Source: Stomoxys calcitrans (taxonomy: Eukaryota > Arthropoda > Insecta > Diptera > Muscidae). From it: a DNA stretch of 64,000 nucleotides. Each line of letters opens with the position of its first letter. Position 1 is the first letter of the stretch. Below are positions 34,218-45,991 of this stretch, piece by piece. Under the pieces are notes generated by a model. That model saw only the letters and a program-made list of their open reading frames with translations, was not told the DNA's origin and ran no database searches. The stretch is taken from contig NC_081553.1 of the NCBI RefSeq assembly GCF_963082655.1, forward strand, positions 33,707,978-33,771,977. The letters are read 5' to 3'. A program made the translations under genes and the position numbers.

Positions 34218-35290
34218 TATTATTTATTTTTTTTTAAATTTTTTAATGTTTTCTAAATCCATGGATTTTTGTTTTTTGGAAAAAAAAAATATTTTATTAT
34301 TATAAAATTTTCTTATAATTTTTTTTTTTGTACATTACGAAAAAAAGTTTCGTCACAAGAAAATAGTCTACGAAAATAAAGATGTATCAAAATTTTCTAT
34401 TGGTAACGTATTATATCTTTTTCTTGATTTCATTAACAGTTAAATACACACACATATCTAACCAATTCTATTCTCTTCCAATGTATTTACTTCCACAAAA
34501 AAGCCTTCCTTGCCAACACACTGACAGCTTACCTATAATACTTTGTCTCAAGCTATAATACCAACAACAGATATAACACCAACACTTAGGGTAAATCAAG
34601 CTTGGACAAGCACAAACTTGCTCGGTAAATAAGGTGTGAAATTTTCAAAAAAAAAAAAAAAAAAAAAAAAATCAAACTTTGTATGCATGCATCACCCAAA
34701 GCGTTGAGAAGGAGGGCTCACTAACCAATGTCTGCTTTCATGTTCATGTTGGGGGGTTCTCCCATGGCTTGCAATGGTACATGGATATATAGACACATAT
34801 GTATGTAGATAGATGGATGAATAGTTGAATGGATGCTGTGCTGGCTGTTGTTTATTATTCTTCCCCCACCCTTCCAATTCCAATTATCCATTTGGTAAAT
34901 AGTTAGCAACTGAGCGTGAAAAAATCTATTTACTCTCGGCAAATAACAAAGAAATCGAAAAAGAAGCGCAAAAATGTTACTTTTGTTAATATTTTTCTTG
35001 TTTTTTTTCGTTTCTTGGCTTATAGACAATGAACTCTGGTCCGCAAGTACTCGTAAGGAGGAATGTAAGAAATCTCAGAACTAACAAACAAAAAAAAGCA
35101 CATCTCAGTTGGAGGCTAATATTGATGTTAACTTTTTTAAGCAAAGAATTATTGTACACACCTTTATGAAGATAATAATGGATAAGAATGACTATTTTGA
35201 AGTCTTATTTGTGCGAGTTTTTATTTGGAATTCCATTCATAACTTTTAGCGGGGTTGTTAAAGGAGTTTCAATGGGAAATTAAAAAAAAA
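34218..35290. other. Unassigned AT-rich interval
   Basis: Contains long A/T runs (34300-34335, 34647-34670). Reverse frames at 34692-35029 show no domain. Nothing recognised. Confidence 0.4.
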
Positions 35291-36598
35291 AACAAGTAAA
35301 AGCGTGCTAAGTTCGGCCGGGACGAATACGAATAAGAATTGAGATCTTTGTGGGCTCAAAAACTAAAATAGAGGGATCGATATATATGGGAGCTGTATCG
35401 GGCTATGGACCGATTCAGACCATAATAAACACGTATGTTAACGGTCATGAAAGAATCCGTCGTACAAAATTTCAGGCAAATCGGATAATAATTGCGACCT
35501 CTAGAAACTCAAGAAGTCAAGATCCCAGATCGATTTATATGGCAGCTATATCAGATTATGAACCGACTTGTACTTTATTTGACATAGTTGTTGACAGTAA
35601 CAATAAAAAACGTCTTGCGAAATTTCAGCCAAATCGGATAGGAATTGCGTCCTCTAGAAGCTCAAGAAGTCAAGTCCCCAGATCTGTTTACATGACAGCT
35701 ATATCAGGTTATGAACCGATTTAAACCATACTTGGCACAGTTGTTGGATATCATAAAAAAATACTACGTGCCAAAATTCATTCAAATTGAATAAGAATTG
35801 CGCCCTCTAGAGGCTCAAGAAGTCAAGACCCAAGATCGTTTTATATGGCAGCTATATCAGGTTATGGACCGATTTGACCCATACTTGGCACAGTTGTTGG
35901 ATGTCATAACAAAATACGTCGTGCAAAATTTCATCCCCATCGGATAAGAATTGCGCACTCTAGAGGCTCAAGAAGTCAAGACCCAAGATCGGTTTATATG
36001 GCAGCTATATCAGGTTATGAACCGATTTGAACCATACTTGGCACAGTTGTTGGATATCATAACAAAACACGTCGTGCAAAATTTCATTCCAATCGGTTAA
36101 GAATTGCGCACTCTAGAGGCTCAAGAAGTCAAGACCCCAGATCGGTTTATATGGCAGCTATATCAGGTTATGGATCGATTTAAACCATACTTGTCACAGT
36201 TGTTGGATGTCATAACAAAACACGTCGTGCGAAATTTCATTCCATTCGGATAAGAATTGCGCACTCTAGGGGCTCAAGAAGTCAAGACCCAAGATCGATT
36301 TATATGGCAGCTATATCAAAACATGGACCGATATGGCCCATTTACAATACCAACCGACCTACACTTATAAGAAGTATTTGTGCAAAATTTAAAGCGGCTA
36401 GCTTTACTAATTCGGAAGTTAGCGTGCTTTCGACAGACGGACGGACGGACAGACGGACGGACATGGCTAGATCGACATAAAATTTCACGACGATCAAGAA
36501 TATATATACTTTATAGGGTCTCAGATGAATATTTCGAGTAGTTACAATCAGAATGACGAAATTAGTATACCCCCATCTTATGGTGGAGGGTATAAAAA
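35291..36598 (-). mobile_element. DINE-1-like element, type A, subterminal box deleted
   Basis: AACAAGTAAAAGCGTGCTAA is followed by a broken palindrome (GTTCGGCCGGGACGAA). It then jumps straight into array sequence, so the TATACCCTCCACCAT box is gone. Seven to eight monomers of 153 bp, a GTCY tract at about 36430-36463 and the end CTTATGGTGGAGGGTATAAA follow. Confidence 0.75.
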
Positions 36599-36730
36599 TC
36601 TTCTTTTGGGCATTGCAAACGAATGCTGAAAGTTTTAATACAGTATTTTAGATAATAAATACGAATTTGAAAGAATGGGGTCAGGTGTAACGAAGGGCTT
36701 TTCAATCCAAAAATCTGTCAAGAAAACGAA

Positions 36731-37330
36731 AAACAAAGTAAAAGAGTGCTTAGTTCGGCCGCGAATCTAAGGAACCCACCCACCATGGATTCTGCTAAAA
36801 GTTTATACAAAATAAATTAAGTTGTAGGGCATAATTTTATTCTACATATCAAACTTCTGTCAAACCAGCAAAAATTAAAGCTTCTAGGAACCGAACAAGG
36901 ATGATCAAAAGCCCGGTTTACATAGGAGCAATATCAGGTTATAGACTGATTTAGACAGTATTTGGCACAGTTACTGGAAACCGTAACAAAACACCGAATG
37001 CAAAATTTCAGCCCAATCAGGACTCAAGAAGTCAAATCGGGAGATCGGTTTATATGGGAGCTATATAGCTAAATCTGAACCGATATGGCCCATTTGCAAT
37101 CCCCAATGACCTACATCATTATTAAGTTTCTGTGCAAAATTTAAAGCGGCTCGCCTTACGCGTTCGACCGCTATCGTGATATCGACCGACGGACGGACTG
37201 GCGGACATGGCTAGATCGACTCAGAACGTCGAGAGACGATCAAAATTTTTATACTTTTCTCGAATATTTCGAGGTGTTACAAACGGAATGACTAGATTAG
37301 TATACCCCCATCCTGTGGTGGTAGGTATGA
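36731..37330 (-). mobile_element. DINE-1-like element, diverged
   Basis: Starts AACAAAGTAAAAGAGTGCTT with a half-lost palindrome (AGTTCGGCCGCGAAT), then ACCCACCCACCATGGATTCTGC. It retains a CGACGGACGGACTGGCGGAC remnant of the GTCY tract and ends CCTGTGGTGGTAGGTATGA. The copy in the duplicated block is at 44880-45480. Confidence 0.7.
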
Positions 37331-37845
37331 CACGCAAATGGGTGGTATGTTCGGCCAGGTCGAATCTTGGGATCCCACCAACATTGATTCTGCTAAAATA
37401 TGGGAGCTATGTCTGGTACTAGAACGATTTCGAACATAATTGGCACAGTTGTTGGAAGTCATAACAGAACACTATATGCAACATTTCTGCCAAAAATTGC
37501 GGCTTGTAAGGGCTCCAGAAATCAAATCGGGAGATCGGTTTATATGGAACCTATATCAGATTATAGACCGATTCAAACCGTACTTGGCACAGATGTTGGA
37601 AGTCATAACAGAGCACTATGTGTAAAATTTTAGCCAAATTGGACAAAAATTTCGGTTTGTAAGGGCTCAAGAAGTCAAATCGGGAGATCGGTTTATACGT
37701 GAGTTATATCAGGTTATAAACCAATTTCGACAATTCGAATCACAATTTTTGGAAGTCGAAACCGAACACAAGATGCAAATATTCAGCCAAATCGGAAAAA
37801 ATTGCAGCTTCCAGAGGCTCAAGGAATCAAATTTGGAGACTATCC
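37331..37845 (-). mobile_element. DINE-1-like element, right end missing
   Basis: GTATGTTCGGCCAGGTCGAAT and ATCCCACCAACATTGATTC open the element. About three monomers follow until GGAGACTATCCAAACCGGGC, where type R sequence takes over. The block copy is at 45481-45991. Confidence 0.65.
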
Positions 37846-40803
37846 AAACCGGGCCCGCTCCGATGCGCCTTCTTTAACTCTCTAATAGCATTTTAGGGTT
37901 GGGCCACTTTACCGTGAATGTGAATTTCGAAATCGTACCACTGTAGCCTATGTCGCGTATAACGCTGAACGCCTGCGGTCAAAACCTGGCGAAAACATCG
38001 GACAAAATTTAAAGCGCTGCTGATCTTCTAAACTTGAATCGGAAAGCTTCCATTGATGTGTGAGAAGTGTGCCCCTTCTCGGTTCCTAGGTAATTTTTAC
38101 GACACTCCCAAAAACATTTCTTTTGAGTCCAATATTATTGTATTGGTAAATATTTGCAGTTTAGAGAGACACTTGGACTTCGTGCTCTACTTTCAAAAAC
38201 ATTTAATATGAGCCCCATAATGACATGATCGGTAAATAAATTCTGTTTGAGGTTGAGCTAGACCCCAGGGACTTTGTCCCGTAAATGAATATCAATTTCC
38301 CGAAAATCAATCAATTTAAACATCAAATAGCTTATATATGATATGAAGGTGTTTTCGGGTGGGGCAATTCCCCAAACACATGGCTCTTCAATTGTATATC
38401 AAATTCGTTTTTATACCCACCACCGAAGGATGGGGGTATATTCATTTTGTCATTCCGTTTGCAACACATCGAAATATCCATTTCCGACCCTATAAAGTAT
38501 ATATATTCTTGATCAGCGTAAAAATCTAAGACGATCTAGACATGTCCGTCCGTCCGTCCGTCTGTCCGTCTGTCTGTTGAAATCACGCTACAGTCTCCAA
38601 AAATAGAGATATTGAGCTGAAATTTGGCACAGAGTCTTTTTTTGTCCATAAGCAGGTTAAGTTCGAAGATGGGCTATATCGGACTATATCTTGATATAGC
38701 CCCCATATAGACCGATCTTCAGATTTAGGGTCTTAGGACCATAAAAGCCACATTTATTATCCGATTTTGCTGAAATTTGGAACAGAGAGTTGTGTTAGGC
38801 CCTTCGACATACTGTTTTAATTTGGCCTAGATCGGTTCAGATTTGAATATAGCTGCCATATAGACCGATCCTCAGATTTAGGGTCTTAGGCCCATAAAAG
38901 CCACATTTATTAACCGATTTTGTTGAAATTTGGGACAGAGAGTTGTGTTAGGCCCATCGACATAGTGTTTCAATTTGGCTCAGATCGGTTTAGATTTGGA
39001 TATAGCTGTCACATAGACCGATCCTCCGATTTAAGGTCTTAGGCCCATAAAAGCCACATTTATTATCCGATTTAACTGAAATTTAAGACAGTTAGTTGTG
39101 CAAGGCCTTTCGACATCCTTCGTCAATTTGGTCCTAATCGGTTCAGATTTGGATATAGCTGGCACATAGACCGATCTTCCGATTTAGGGTCTTAGGCCCA
39201 TAAAAGCCACATTTATTAACCGATTTTGTTGAAATTTGGGACAGAGAGTTGTGTTAGGCCCTTCGACATAGTGTTTCAATTTGGCTCAGATCGGTTTAGA
39301 TTTGGATATAGCTGTCACATAGACCGATCCTCCGATTTAAGGTCTTAGGCCCATAAAAGCCACATTTATTATCCGATTTAACTGAAATTTAAGACAGTTA
39401 GTTGTGCAATGCCCTCCGACATCCTTCGTCAATTTGGTCCTGATCGGTCGAGATTTGGATATAGCTGCCATATGGACCGATCTCTCGATTTAGGGTCTTA
39501 GGCCCATAAAAGCCACATTAATTATCCGATTGAGCTGAAATTTGGGACAGTGAGTTATATTTGGCTCTTCGACATCCTTCGTCAATTTGGCTCAGATCGG
39601 TCCAGATTTGGATATAGCTGCCATATAGACCGATCCTCCGATTTAGGGTCTTAGGCCCATAAAAGGCGCATTTATTGTCCGATGTCGCCGAAATTTGGGA
39701 CATTGAGTTACGTTAAACCCCATGACATAGTTCTGCATTATGGCACAGATCGGTCCAGATTTGGATATAGCTGTCATATAGACCGATCTCTCGGTTTTAG
39801 GTTTTGGGGCCAGAAAAAGCTCATTTATTGTCCGATGTCGCCGCAATTTGGGAAAGTGAGTTGTGTTGGGCCCTTCGACATCCTTCTTCAATTTCACGCA
39901 GATCGATCAAGATTTGGATATAGCTGCCATATAGACCAATACCTCGATTTAAAGTCTTGGCCCCAAAAAAGACAAATTTTTAATTCGATTTAACTGAAAT
40001 TTGACACATTGACTTATATTAGGCTTTTCGACATCCATGTTGTACATGGTTCAGATGGGTTTATTTTTAGATATAGCTACTAAAAAGACCAATATTTTGT
40101 TATACAATTTTGAACAATGACTTGTACTTATTAGTATTTGGTCCAAATCAGATCATATTTCCATATAACTGCTATGGGACATAAGGTATGACATTTTCAC
40201 CAGATTTTGATGAAAGGTGGTTTACATATATACCCGAGGTGGTGGGTATCCAAAGTTCGGCCCGGCCGAACTTAACGTCTTCTTACTTGTTTTTCTCTCA
40301 AGCACCTTTCGTTTGAGTTCTATATTGTCGTGATTGGTCTATATATCCAGTTGGTGGATTTTGAACGGCCCAGAGGTACTCGACCCCAACAATAGAAACC
40401 ATTTTCGAACGAATCGCATTGAAAATTAGGTATTCGTATTCTACTGTCGAATGCTTATCATTGGAAGCCCATATTGACATGAACACCCATTATATCTGTT
40501 TAGAGGAGTTTTTGGGTTGTGGATGCCAGCTGGGTACTTGTATGATGTACTCCATTCTTAGGAGACTTTATTTGAGCCCGATATTCTCTTGGGGATTATG
40601 GGAATAAGAAAACTCCCAGCGTGGCGGTTGGTGGGTTTAGGGGGTGGTGTGTACTCCCAGAAACGTGGTCCCGCAAGTGGGTATGCATTTTGTGATCAAC
40701 TCCCAAATACCTTTCATTTGAGTCCCACATTGCCTTGACAATTTATGGGTGTTTTTGGTGTGAGTTGGTCCCCAGACACTAGGCCGTGCTCTTCTCTCAA
40801 ATT
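37846..40803 (+). repeat. Type R element interrupted by a DINE-1-like insertion
   Basis: The head GGGCCCGCTCCGATGCGCC is at 37852. A decayed SINE-1-like stretch (ATAACGCTGAACGCCTGCGG, about 37945-38090) follows, then type R units to 38407. After the insertion (38408-40292) the same unit resumes with CAAGCACCTTTCGTTTGAG and continues to SINE-1 at 40804. Confidence 0.7.
38408..40292 (+). mobile_element. DINE-1-like element, type B, complete
   Basis: TTTTTATACCCACCACCGAAG, the CTATAAAGTATATATATTC block, GTCC/GTCT tract at 38541-38577 and type B leader open the element. About ten monomers follow with period 153 bp (GACCGATC starts at about 39018, 39171, 39324, 39477, 39630). It closes GAGGTGGTGGGTATCCAAAG, AGTTCGGCCCGGCCGAACTT and TTCTTACTTGTTTT. 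All diagnostic parts are present, and it sits cleanly inside a type R unit. Confidence 0.82.
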
Positions 40804-41115
40804 GGAGGCCACCGTAGCGCAGAGGTTAGCATGTCCGCCTATGATGCTTAACGCCTGGGTTAAAATCCTGGCGAGACCATCAGAACAAATTTTCAGCGGT
40901 GGTTTTCCCCTCCTAATGCTGGCAACATTTGTGAGGTACTATGCCATGTAAAACTTCTCTCCAAAGAGATGTCGCACTCCGTTCGGACTCGCTAAAAAAG
41001 GAGGCCCCTTATCATTGAGCTTAAACTTGAATCGGACTGCAATCATTGATATGTGAAAAGTTTGCCCCTGTTCCAAAGTGGAATGTTCATGGGCAAAATT
41101 TGCATTTGCATTTGC
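40804..41115 (+). mobile_element. SINE-1, full length
   Basis: A box TAGCGCAGAGGTTAGC is intact. The B box has decayed to GGTTAAAATCC. The body (CGGTGGTTTTCCCCTCCTAA) and the TTTGCATTTGCATTTGC tail are complete. The block copy at 49154 shares the same B-box mutation. Confidence 0.85.
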
Positions 41116-41136
41116 TCTTCTCTCTAATACCATTTA

Positions 41137-41369
41137 TTGGGTTGCCCAAAAAGTAATTGCGGATTTTTTAAAAGAAATTAAATGCATTTTTTAATAAAAC
41201 TTAGAATGAACTTTAACTTACTTTTTTAACACTTTTTTTCTAAAGCAAGCTAAAAGTAACAGCTGATAACTGACAGAAGAAAGAATGCAATTACAGAGTC
41301 ACAAGCTGTGAAAAAATTTGTCAACGCCGACTATATGGAAAATCCGCAATTACTTTTTGGGCATCCCAA
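41137..41369 (+). mobile_element. mariner-type MITE, copy 6
   Basis: 233 bp, TA flanks at 41135-41136 and 41370-41371, right end GGGCATCCCAA with one substitution. Its block counterpart is at 49474. Confidence 0.9.
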
Positions 41370-42117
41370 TAGTTATAATTTGCTTTCAAATTTAAAACAA
41401 ATATCAAAAGCATGCAACTTAAGAATATAATGTTGCATGTTGCAACTGAAACAAATGTCTCCTGACATCCAAATTCTCAATGATGAAGTTAAATGATGCG
41501 ATAATGCGATACTGACAGCATTGTGCTACTAAGCTGATCAAAATACTGATGGCCTCTTCGAGAGTGCCAAGTGGGAGAATTTAAACGAAGAAGTTTTCCA
41601 AGTGCAAGGTTTGTGAAGTGCCGCAGCAGGCATCAGAGATATCTGTTGTGATTTTTCGATTCTTCGTTGTCTTGATTCTTCTCTTGCATTTCTGAAAAAT
41701 CAATGGAATTTGCATGACAACGGCCTCATTAATGAGTTGTTATCGTCTTTTGTGCCACAGCATCAAACAAAAATTGGAATGCCACAAAAATGCAAGTGGA
41801 CATTGCCGCAGATGCAACCTCCTCCATGGCCACAAACTCATCCAATAGCAGCACCAAACACTCTGCCAAGCGTTGATGGCAAAGATGAAGGAGTATCCAT
41901 GTCCATGGTCTTATGGAGAAAAGAATACCCCAAGAGCCATGACAGACCTTGATGTGGCAACGGTTTTCTTTTGCCATACTGCTTGGATCAAATGAAATTA
42001 GGATTGTCCCAAGCGGTTTCATATGAAAAGATAAGTGTTACTCAGACAACCACTTAAGGTAATCACAATGATATTTAGGTTAGTTTGTAATTTTTTATCA
42101 TTAGATTGAAGAAAATA
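41370..42117. other. Single-copy-looking interval between two MITEs
   Basis: It carries an 80-codon frame (41710-41952; MHDNGLINELLSSFVPQH) also open in the block copy at 50046. The two differ by about three amino-acid-changing and two silent substitutions, giving no sign of protein constraint. No domain is recognised. Confidence 0.4.
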
Positions 42118-42317
42118 TTGGGTTGCTCAAAAGTAATTGCGGATTTTTTAAAAGAAAGTAAATGCATTTTTAATAAAACTTAGAATGAACTTTAATCAAA
42201 TATACTTTTTTTACACTTCACAGAAGAAAGAATGCAATTACAGAGTCACAAGCCGTTGAAAAAATTTGTCAACGCCGACTATATGAAAAATCCGCATTTA
42301 CTTTTTGGGCAACCGAA
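42118..42317 (+). mobile_element. mariner-type MITE, copy 7, internally deleted
   Basis: 200 bp; the stretch between TACACTT and CACAGAAGAAAGAATGCAA is missing relative to full copies. TA flanks are at 42116-42117 and 42318-42319. Confidence 0.88.
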
Positions 42318-43071
42318 TAGCTCATTACCCCTTGGAAGGAAGGAAAATTATGTGGGCATATACCATTAGTAACCTTCGAAGCCGTAAAATACTCACCAAT
42401 TGAACAATTTTTCATAATTTGAAAAAATTAATATTGATTGCCACATAAATTCTCCATTTTTCACCCGACCATGTTTTAGGCCAATTACATTACCATCCAG
42501 CCCATAATGGCAGAAATTCATTAGGCAAAAAGGGTTATGAGCCTTAAATAAAACCAAACACTCTGCTGTCATCATTAGGATGTTCATACAAGTTTGCCCA
42601 TGAGATTTTGCCACTTTGTATCTGCGCATGCGCACACGCATCTAAGAGTAAATCTTTCATAGAAGCACAAAAAGTGGTTATAACGGTAACGGAAATTGCT
42701 GCCATCACTGGCATTAGACTACTGTCGATAACACAAATTCGAAAGTACCCTGAGTTTATGGTCATTTAGATTAAGCCACACTACTGCACTTTTTCCTATG
42801 AATTTTTCCGCGACCAGCAGTGTCATGTCCTAATGAGTGTAAAAATTATTAACGTCGATTTTTCATTAATCGTTGCTTTAATGCGAATTTTGTATGGAGA
42901 TTTCCACAGACAAAGAGAAAATCCATTAGGGAAACAATATTAAATTTATGAAAATGATATTGGAGGAATAATTTTTTTTTAAGTTGTGTTAAGTATTGCA
43001 TTAGGTAGGCCATAATTTGAAAATATTAGTATGCCCTCAAAACTTTAATATGAGAAAAATGGAACAACACT
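42318..43071. other. Single-copy-looking interval
   Basis: Nearly identical to 50679-51632 except for a missing segment of about 205 bp near 42355. Reverse frames (42393-42641 and 42544-42765) are open in both copies but show no known motif. Confidence 0.4.
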
Positions 43072-43650
43072 TTTATACCCACTACCATAGGAAGGGGGGT
43101 AAACCAATCTAGTCAAAATGTCTGTAACCACCCTCGAAATATTGATCTGCAACACCAATATTTCTTGATCTTCTAGACGTACTGAGCCGATCTAGCCATG
43201 TCCGTCCGTTCGTCCGTGTGTCGAAATCACGAAGCTAGCCGCTGGAAATTTTTGCACAGATACTTTTCTAGGGTTCAGAGGTTAGCATGTCCGCCTATGA
43301 CTCTGAATGCCTAGGTTCGAATCTTGGCGAGACCATAAAAAAAAAATTTAGCGGTGGTTTTCCCCTCGTAGTGCTGGCGACATTTGTGAGGTACTATGCC
43401 ATGTAAAACTTCTCTCCAAAGAGGTGTCGCACTGCGGCACGTCGTACGGAATCGGCTATAAAAAGGAGGACCCTTAACATTGAGGTTAAAACTGAATCGG
43501 ACAGCATTCATTGATACGTGGGAAGTTTTCCCCTGTTCCTTAGTGGAATGGTCATCGGAAAAATTCGCAATTTACTATTTTTGGATGTAAGTCATTGGGG
43601 ATTGCAAATGGGCCATATCGATTCAGATTTGGATTGGTTAGGTTAGTTTG
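43072..43650 (+). mobile_element. DINE-1-like 5' part carrying SINE-1
   Basis: TTTTATACCCACTACCATAGG and GTCCGTCCGTTCGTCCGTG form a 5' block up to GATACTTTTCTA. SINE-1 interrupts at about 43272-43572. The leader resumes as GATGTAAGTCATTGGGGATT until the next element at 43651. No array or 3' end follows. Confidence 0.65.
43272..43572 (+). mobile_element. SINE-1 inserted in DINE-like element
   Basis: B box GGTTCGAATCTTGG is well preserved. The first bases of the head are lost (starts CAGAGGTTAGCATG); the block copy at 51837 keeps GGCCACTGTAGCGCAGAGG. Body and TTCGCAATTTAC tail are present. Confidence 0.8.
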
Positions 43651-44204
43651 AACAAGTAAAAAGGCGTTTAGTTCGGCCGGGCCGAACTTTGGATACCCAC
43701 CACCTCGTGTATATATGCATACCACCTTTTGTCATAATCCGGTGAAAAATGTAAAATTTCAGCGAAATCGGACTATAAATGTGCCTTTTATGCGGTCAAG
43801 ACTTAAAATCGAGAGATCGGTCTAAATGGCAGCTATATCTAAATATAATAATATATAATATATAAATTTCGGCGAAATTGGACAATAAATGTGCCTATTT
43901 TGTGCCCAAGACCTTAAATCGACAGATCGGTCTATATGGCAACTATATCCAAATCTGAACCGATCTGGGCCAAACTCAAGAGAAATGTTGAGGGGCCTAA
44001 TATAACTCACTGTCCCAAATTTCGGCGAAATTGGACAATAAATGCGCCTTTTTTGGGCCCAAGATCTTAAATCGACAGATCGGTCTATATGGCAACTATA
44101 TCCAATTCTGAACCGATCTGGGCCAAACTCAAGAGGAATTTCGAGGGGCCTAATATAACTCACTGTCCCAAATTTCGGCGACATCGGATTACAAATGCGC
44201 CTTT
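43651..44204 (-). mobile_element. DINE-1-like element, type B, cut by assembly gap
   Basis: AACAAGTAAAAAGGCGTTTA, AGTTCGGCCGGGCCGAACTT and TACCCACCACCTCGTG open the element. Three to four monomers (AAATTTCGGCGAAATTGGAC) lead into the N-run. Confidence 0.75.
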
Positions 44205-44404
44205 NNNNNNNNNNNNNNNNNNNNNNNNNNNNNNNNNNNNNNNNNNNNNNNNNNNNNNNNNNNNNNNNNNNNNNNNNNNNNNNNNNNNNNNNNNNNNNNN
44301 NNNNNNNNNNNNNNNNNNNNNNNNNNNNNNNNNNNNNNNNNNNNNNNNNNNNNNNNNNNNNNNNNNNNNNNNNNNNNNNNNNNNNNNNNNNNNNNNNNNN
44401 NNNN
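44205..44404. other. Assembly gap, exactly 200 N
   Basis: A round-number N-run placed inside tandem-array sequence on both sides. It most likely marks a scaffold join of unknown true length. Confidence 0.99.
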
Positions 44405-44748
44405 AGAAGCTCAAGAAGTCAAGATCCCAGATCGATTTATATGGCAGCTATATCAAAACATGGACCGATATGGCCCATTTACAATACCAATCGACCTACA
44501 CTTATAAGAAGTATTTGTGCAAAATTTCAAGCGGCTAGCTTTACTCATTCGGAAGTTAGCGTGCTTTCGACAGACGGACGGACGGACAGACGGACGGACA
44601 GACGGACGGACAAGGCTAGATCGACATAAAATTTCACGACGATCAAGAATATATGTACTTTATAGGGTCTCAGACGAATATTTCGAGTAGTTACAATCAG
44701 AATGACGAAATTAGAATACCCCCATCTTATGGTGGAGGGTATAAAAAT
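44405..44748 (-). mobile_element. DINE-1-like element, type A, cut by gap
   Basis: One monomer, the leader GCGGCTAGCTTTACTCATTC, a GTCY tract (44570-44611) longer than in the 36430 counterpart, and the end CTTATGGTGGAGGGTATAAA. Confidence 0.75.
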
Positions 44749-44879
44749 CTTCTTTTGGGCATTGCAAACGAATGCTGAAAGTTTTAATACAGTATTTTAG
44801 ATAATAAATACGAATTTGAAAGAATGGGGTCAGGTGTAACAAAGGGTTTTTCAATCCAAAAATCTGTCAAGCAAACGAA

Positions 44880-45480
44880 AAGCAAAGTAACAGAGTGCTT
44901 AGTTAGACCGCGAATTTAAGGAACCCACCCACCATGGATTCTGCTAAAAGTTTTTACAAAATAAATTAAGTTGTAGGGCATAATTTTATTCTATTGTATA
45001 TACCAAACTTCTGTCAAACCAGCAAAAATTAAAGCTTCTAGGAACCGAACAAGGATGATCGAAAGACCGGTTTACATAGGAGCAATATCAGCTTATAGAC
45101 TGATTTGGAAAGTATTTGGCACAGTTACTGGAAATCGAAACAAAACACCGAATGCAAAATTTCAGGCCAATCAGGACTCAAGAAGTCAAATCGGGAGATC
45201 GGTTTATATGGGAGCTATAGCTAAATCTGAACCGATATGGCCCATTTGCAATCCCCAATGACCTACATCAATATTAAGTATCTGTGCAAAATTTAAAGCG
45301 GCTCGCCTTACGCGTTCGACCGCTATCGTGATATCGACCGACGGACGGACTGGCCGACATGGCTAGATCGACTCAGAACGTCGAGACGATCAAAATTTTT
45401 ATACTCTTCTCGAATATTTCGAGGTGTTACAAATGGAATGACTAGATTAGTATACCCCCATCCTATGGTGGTAGGTATAA
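44880..45480 (-). mobile_element. DINE-1-like element, diverged (block copy)
   Basis: Counterpart of 36731-37330. The palindrome is further degraded (AGTTAGACCGCGAAT). Ends CTATGGTGGTAGGTATAA. Confidence 0.7.
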
Positions 45481-45991
45481 CACGCAAATGCGTGGTATGT
45501 TCGCCTGGTCGAATCTTGGGATCCCACCAACATTGATTCTGCTAAAATATGGGAGCTATAACTGGTAATAGACCGATTTCGACCGCGATTGGCACAGTTG
45601 TTGGAAGTCATAACAGAACAGTACATGCAACATTTCTGCCAAAAATTGCGGCTTGTAAGGGCTCCAGAAATCAAATCGGGAGATCGGTTTATATAGGAGC
45701 TATATCAGATTATTGACCGATTCAAAACGTACTTGGCGATTCAAACCGTAATTTGCACATACCGTACTTGGTATGTGCCGAAACGGACAACAATTTCGGC
45801 TTCCAGAGGCTCAAGAAGTCAAAGCGGAAGATCGGTTTATACGTGAGTTTTATCAGGTTATAAACCGATTTCGACCATTCGAATCACAATTTTTGGAAGT
45901 CGAAACCGAACACAACATGCAAATATTCAGCCAAATCGTAAAAAAATTGCAGCTTCCAGAGGCTCAAGGAATCAAATTTGGAGACTATCCA
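45481..45991 (-). mobile_element. DINE-1-like element, right end missing (block copy)
   Basis: Counterpart of 37331-37845 and likewise truncated at CTATCCAAACCGGGCCCGC. It contains a short local duplication around 45735-45780 (GATTCAAA.CGTA.TT, ACCGTACTTGG). Confidence 0.65.

Larger units (their letters stand above)
36270..44204 (+). repeat. Large duplicated block, copy 1
   Basis: The order of elements here (end of type A element, two short DINE-like copies, type R, type B DINE-like element, type R, SINE-1, MITE, about 750 bp single-copy, MITE, about 750 bp single-copy, DINE-like element carrying SINE-1, type B element start) is repeated in the same order and orientation at 44405-52745. Identity is very high by eye. 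The offset is 8149 bp near 36600 and 8336 bp near 41700. Confidence 0.95.

Noticed and set aside
41710..41952. 80-codon frame conserved in both duplicated blocks
   Set aside because: Substitutions between copies are not biased toward silent changes, and the DNA around it is equally conserved because of the duplication.
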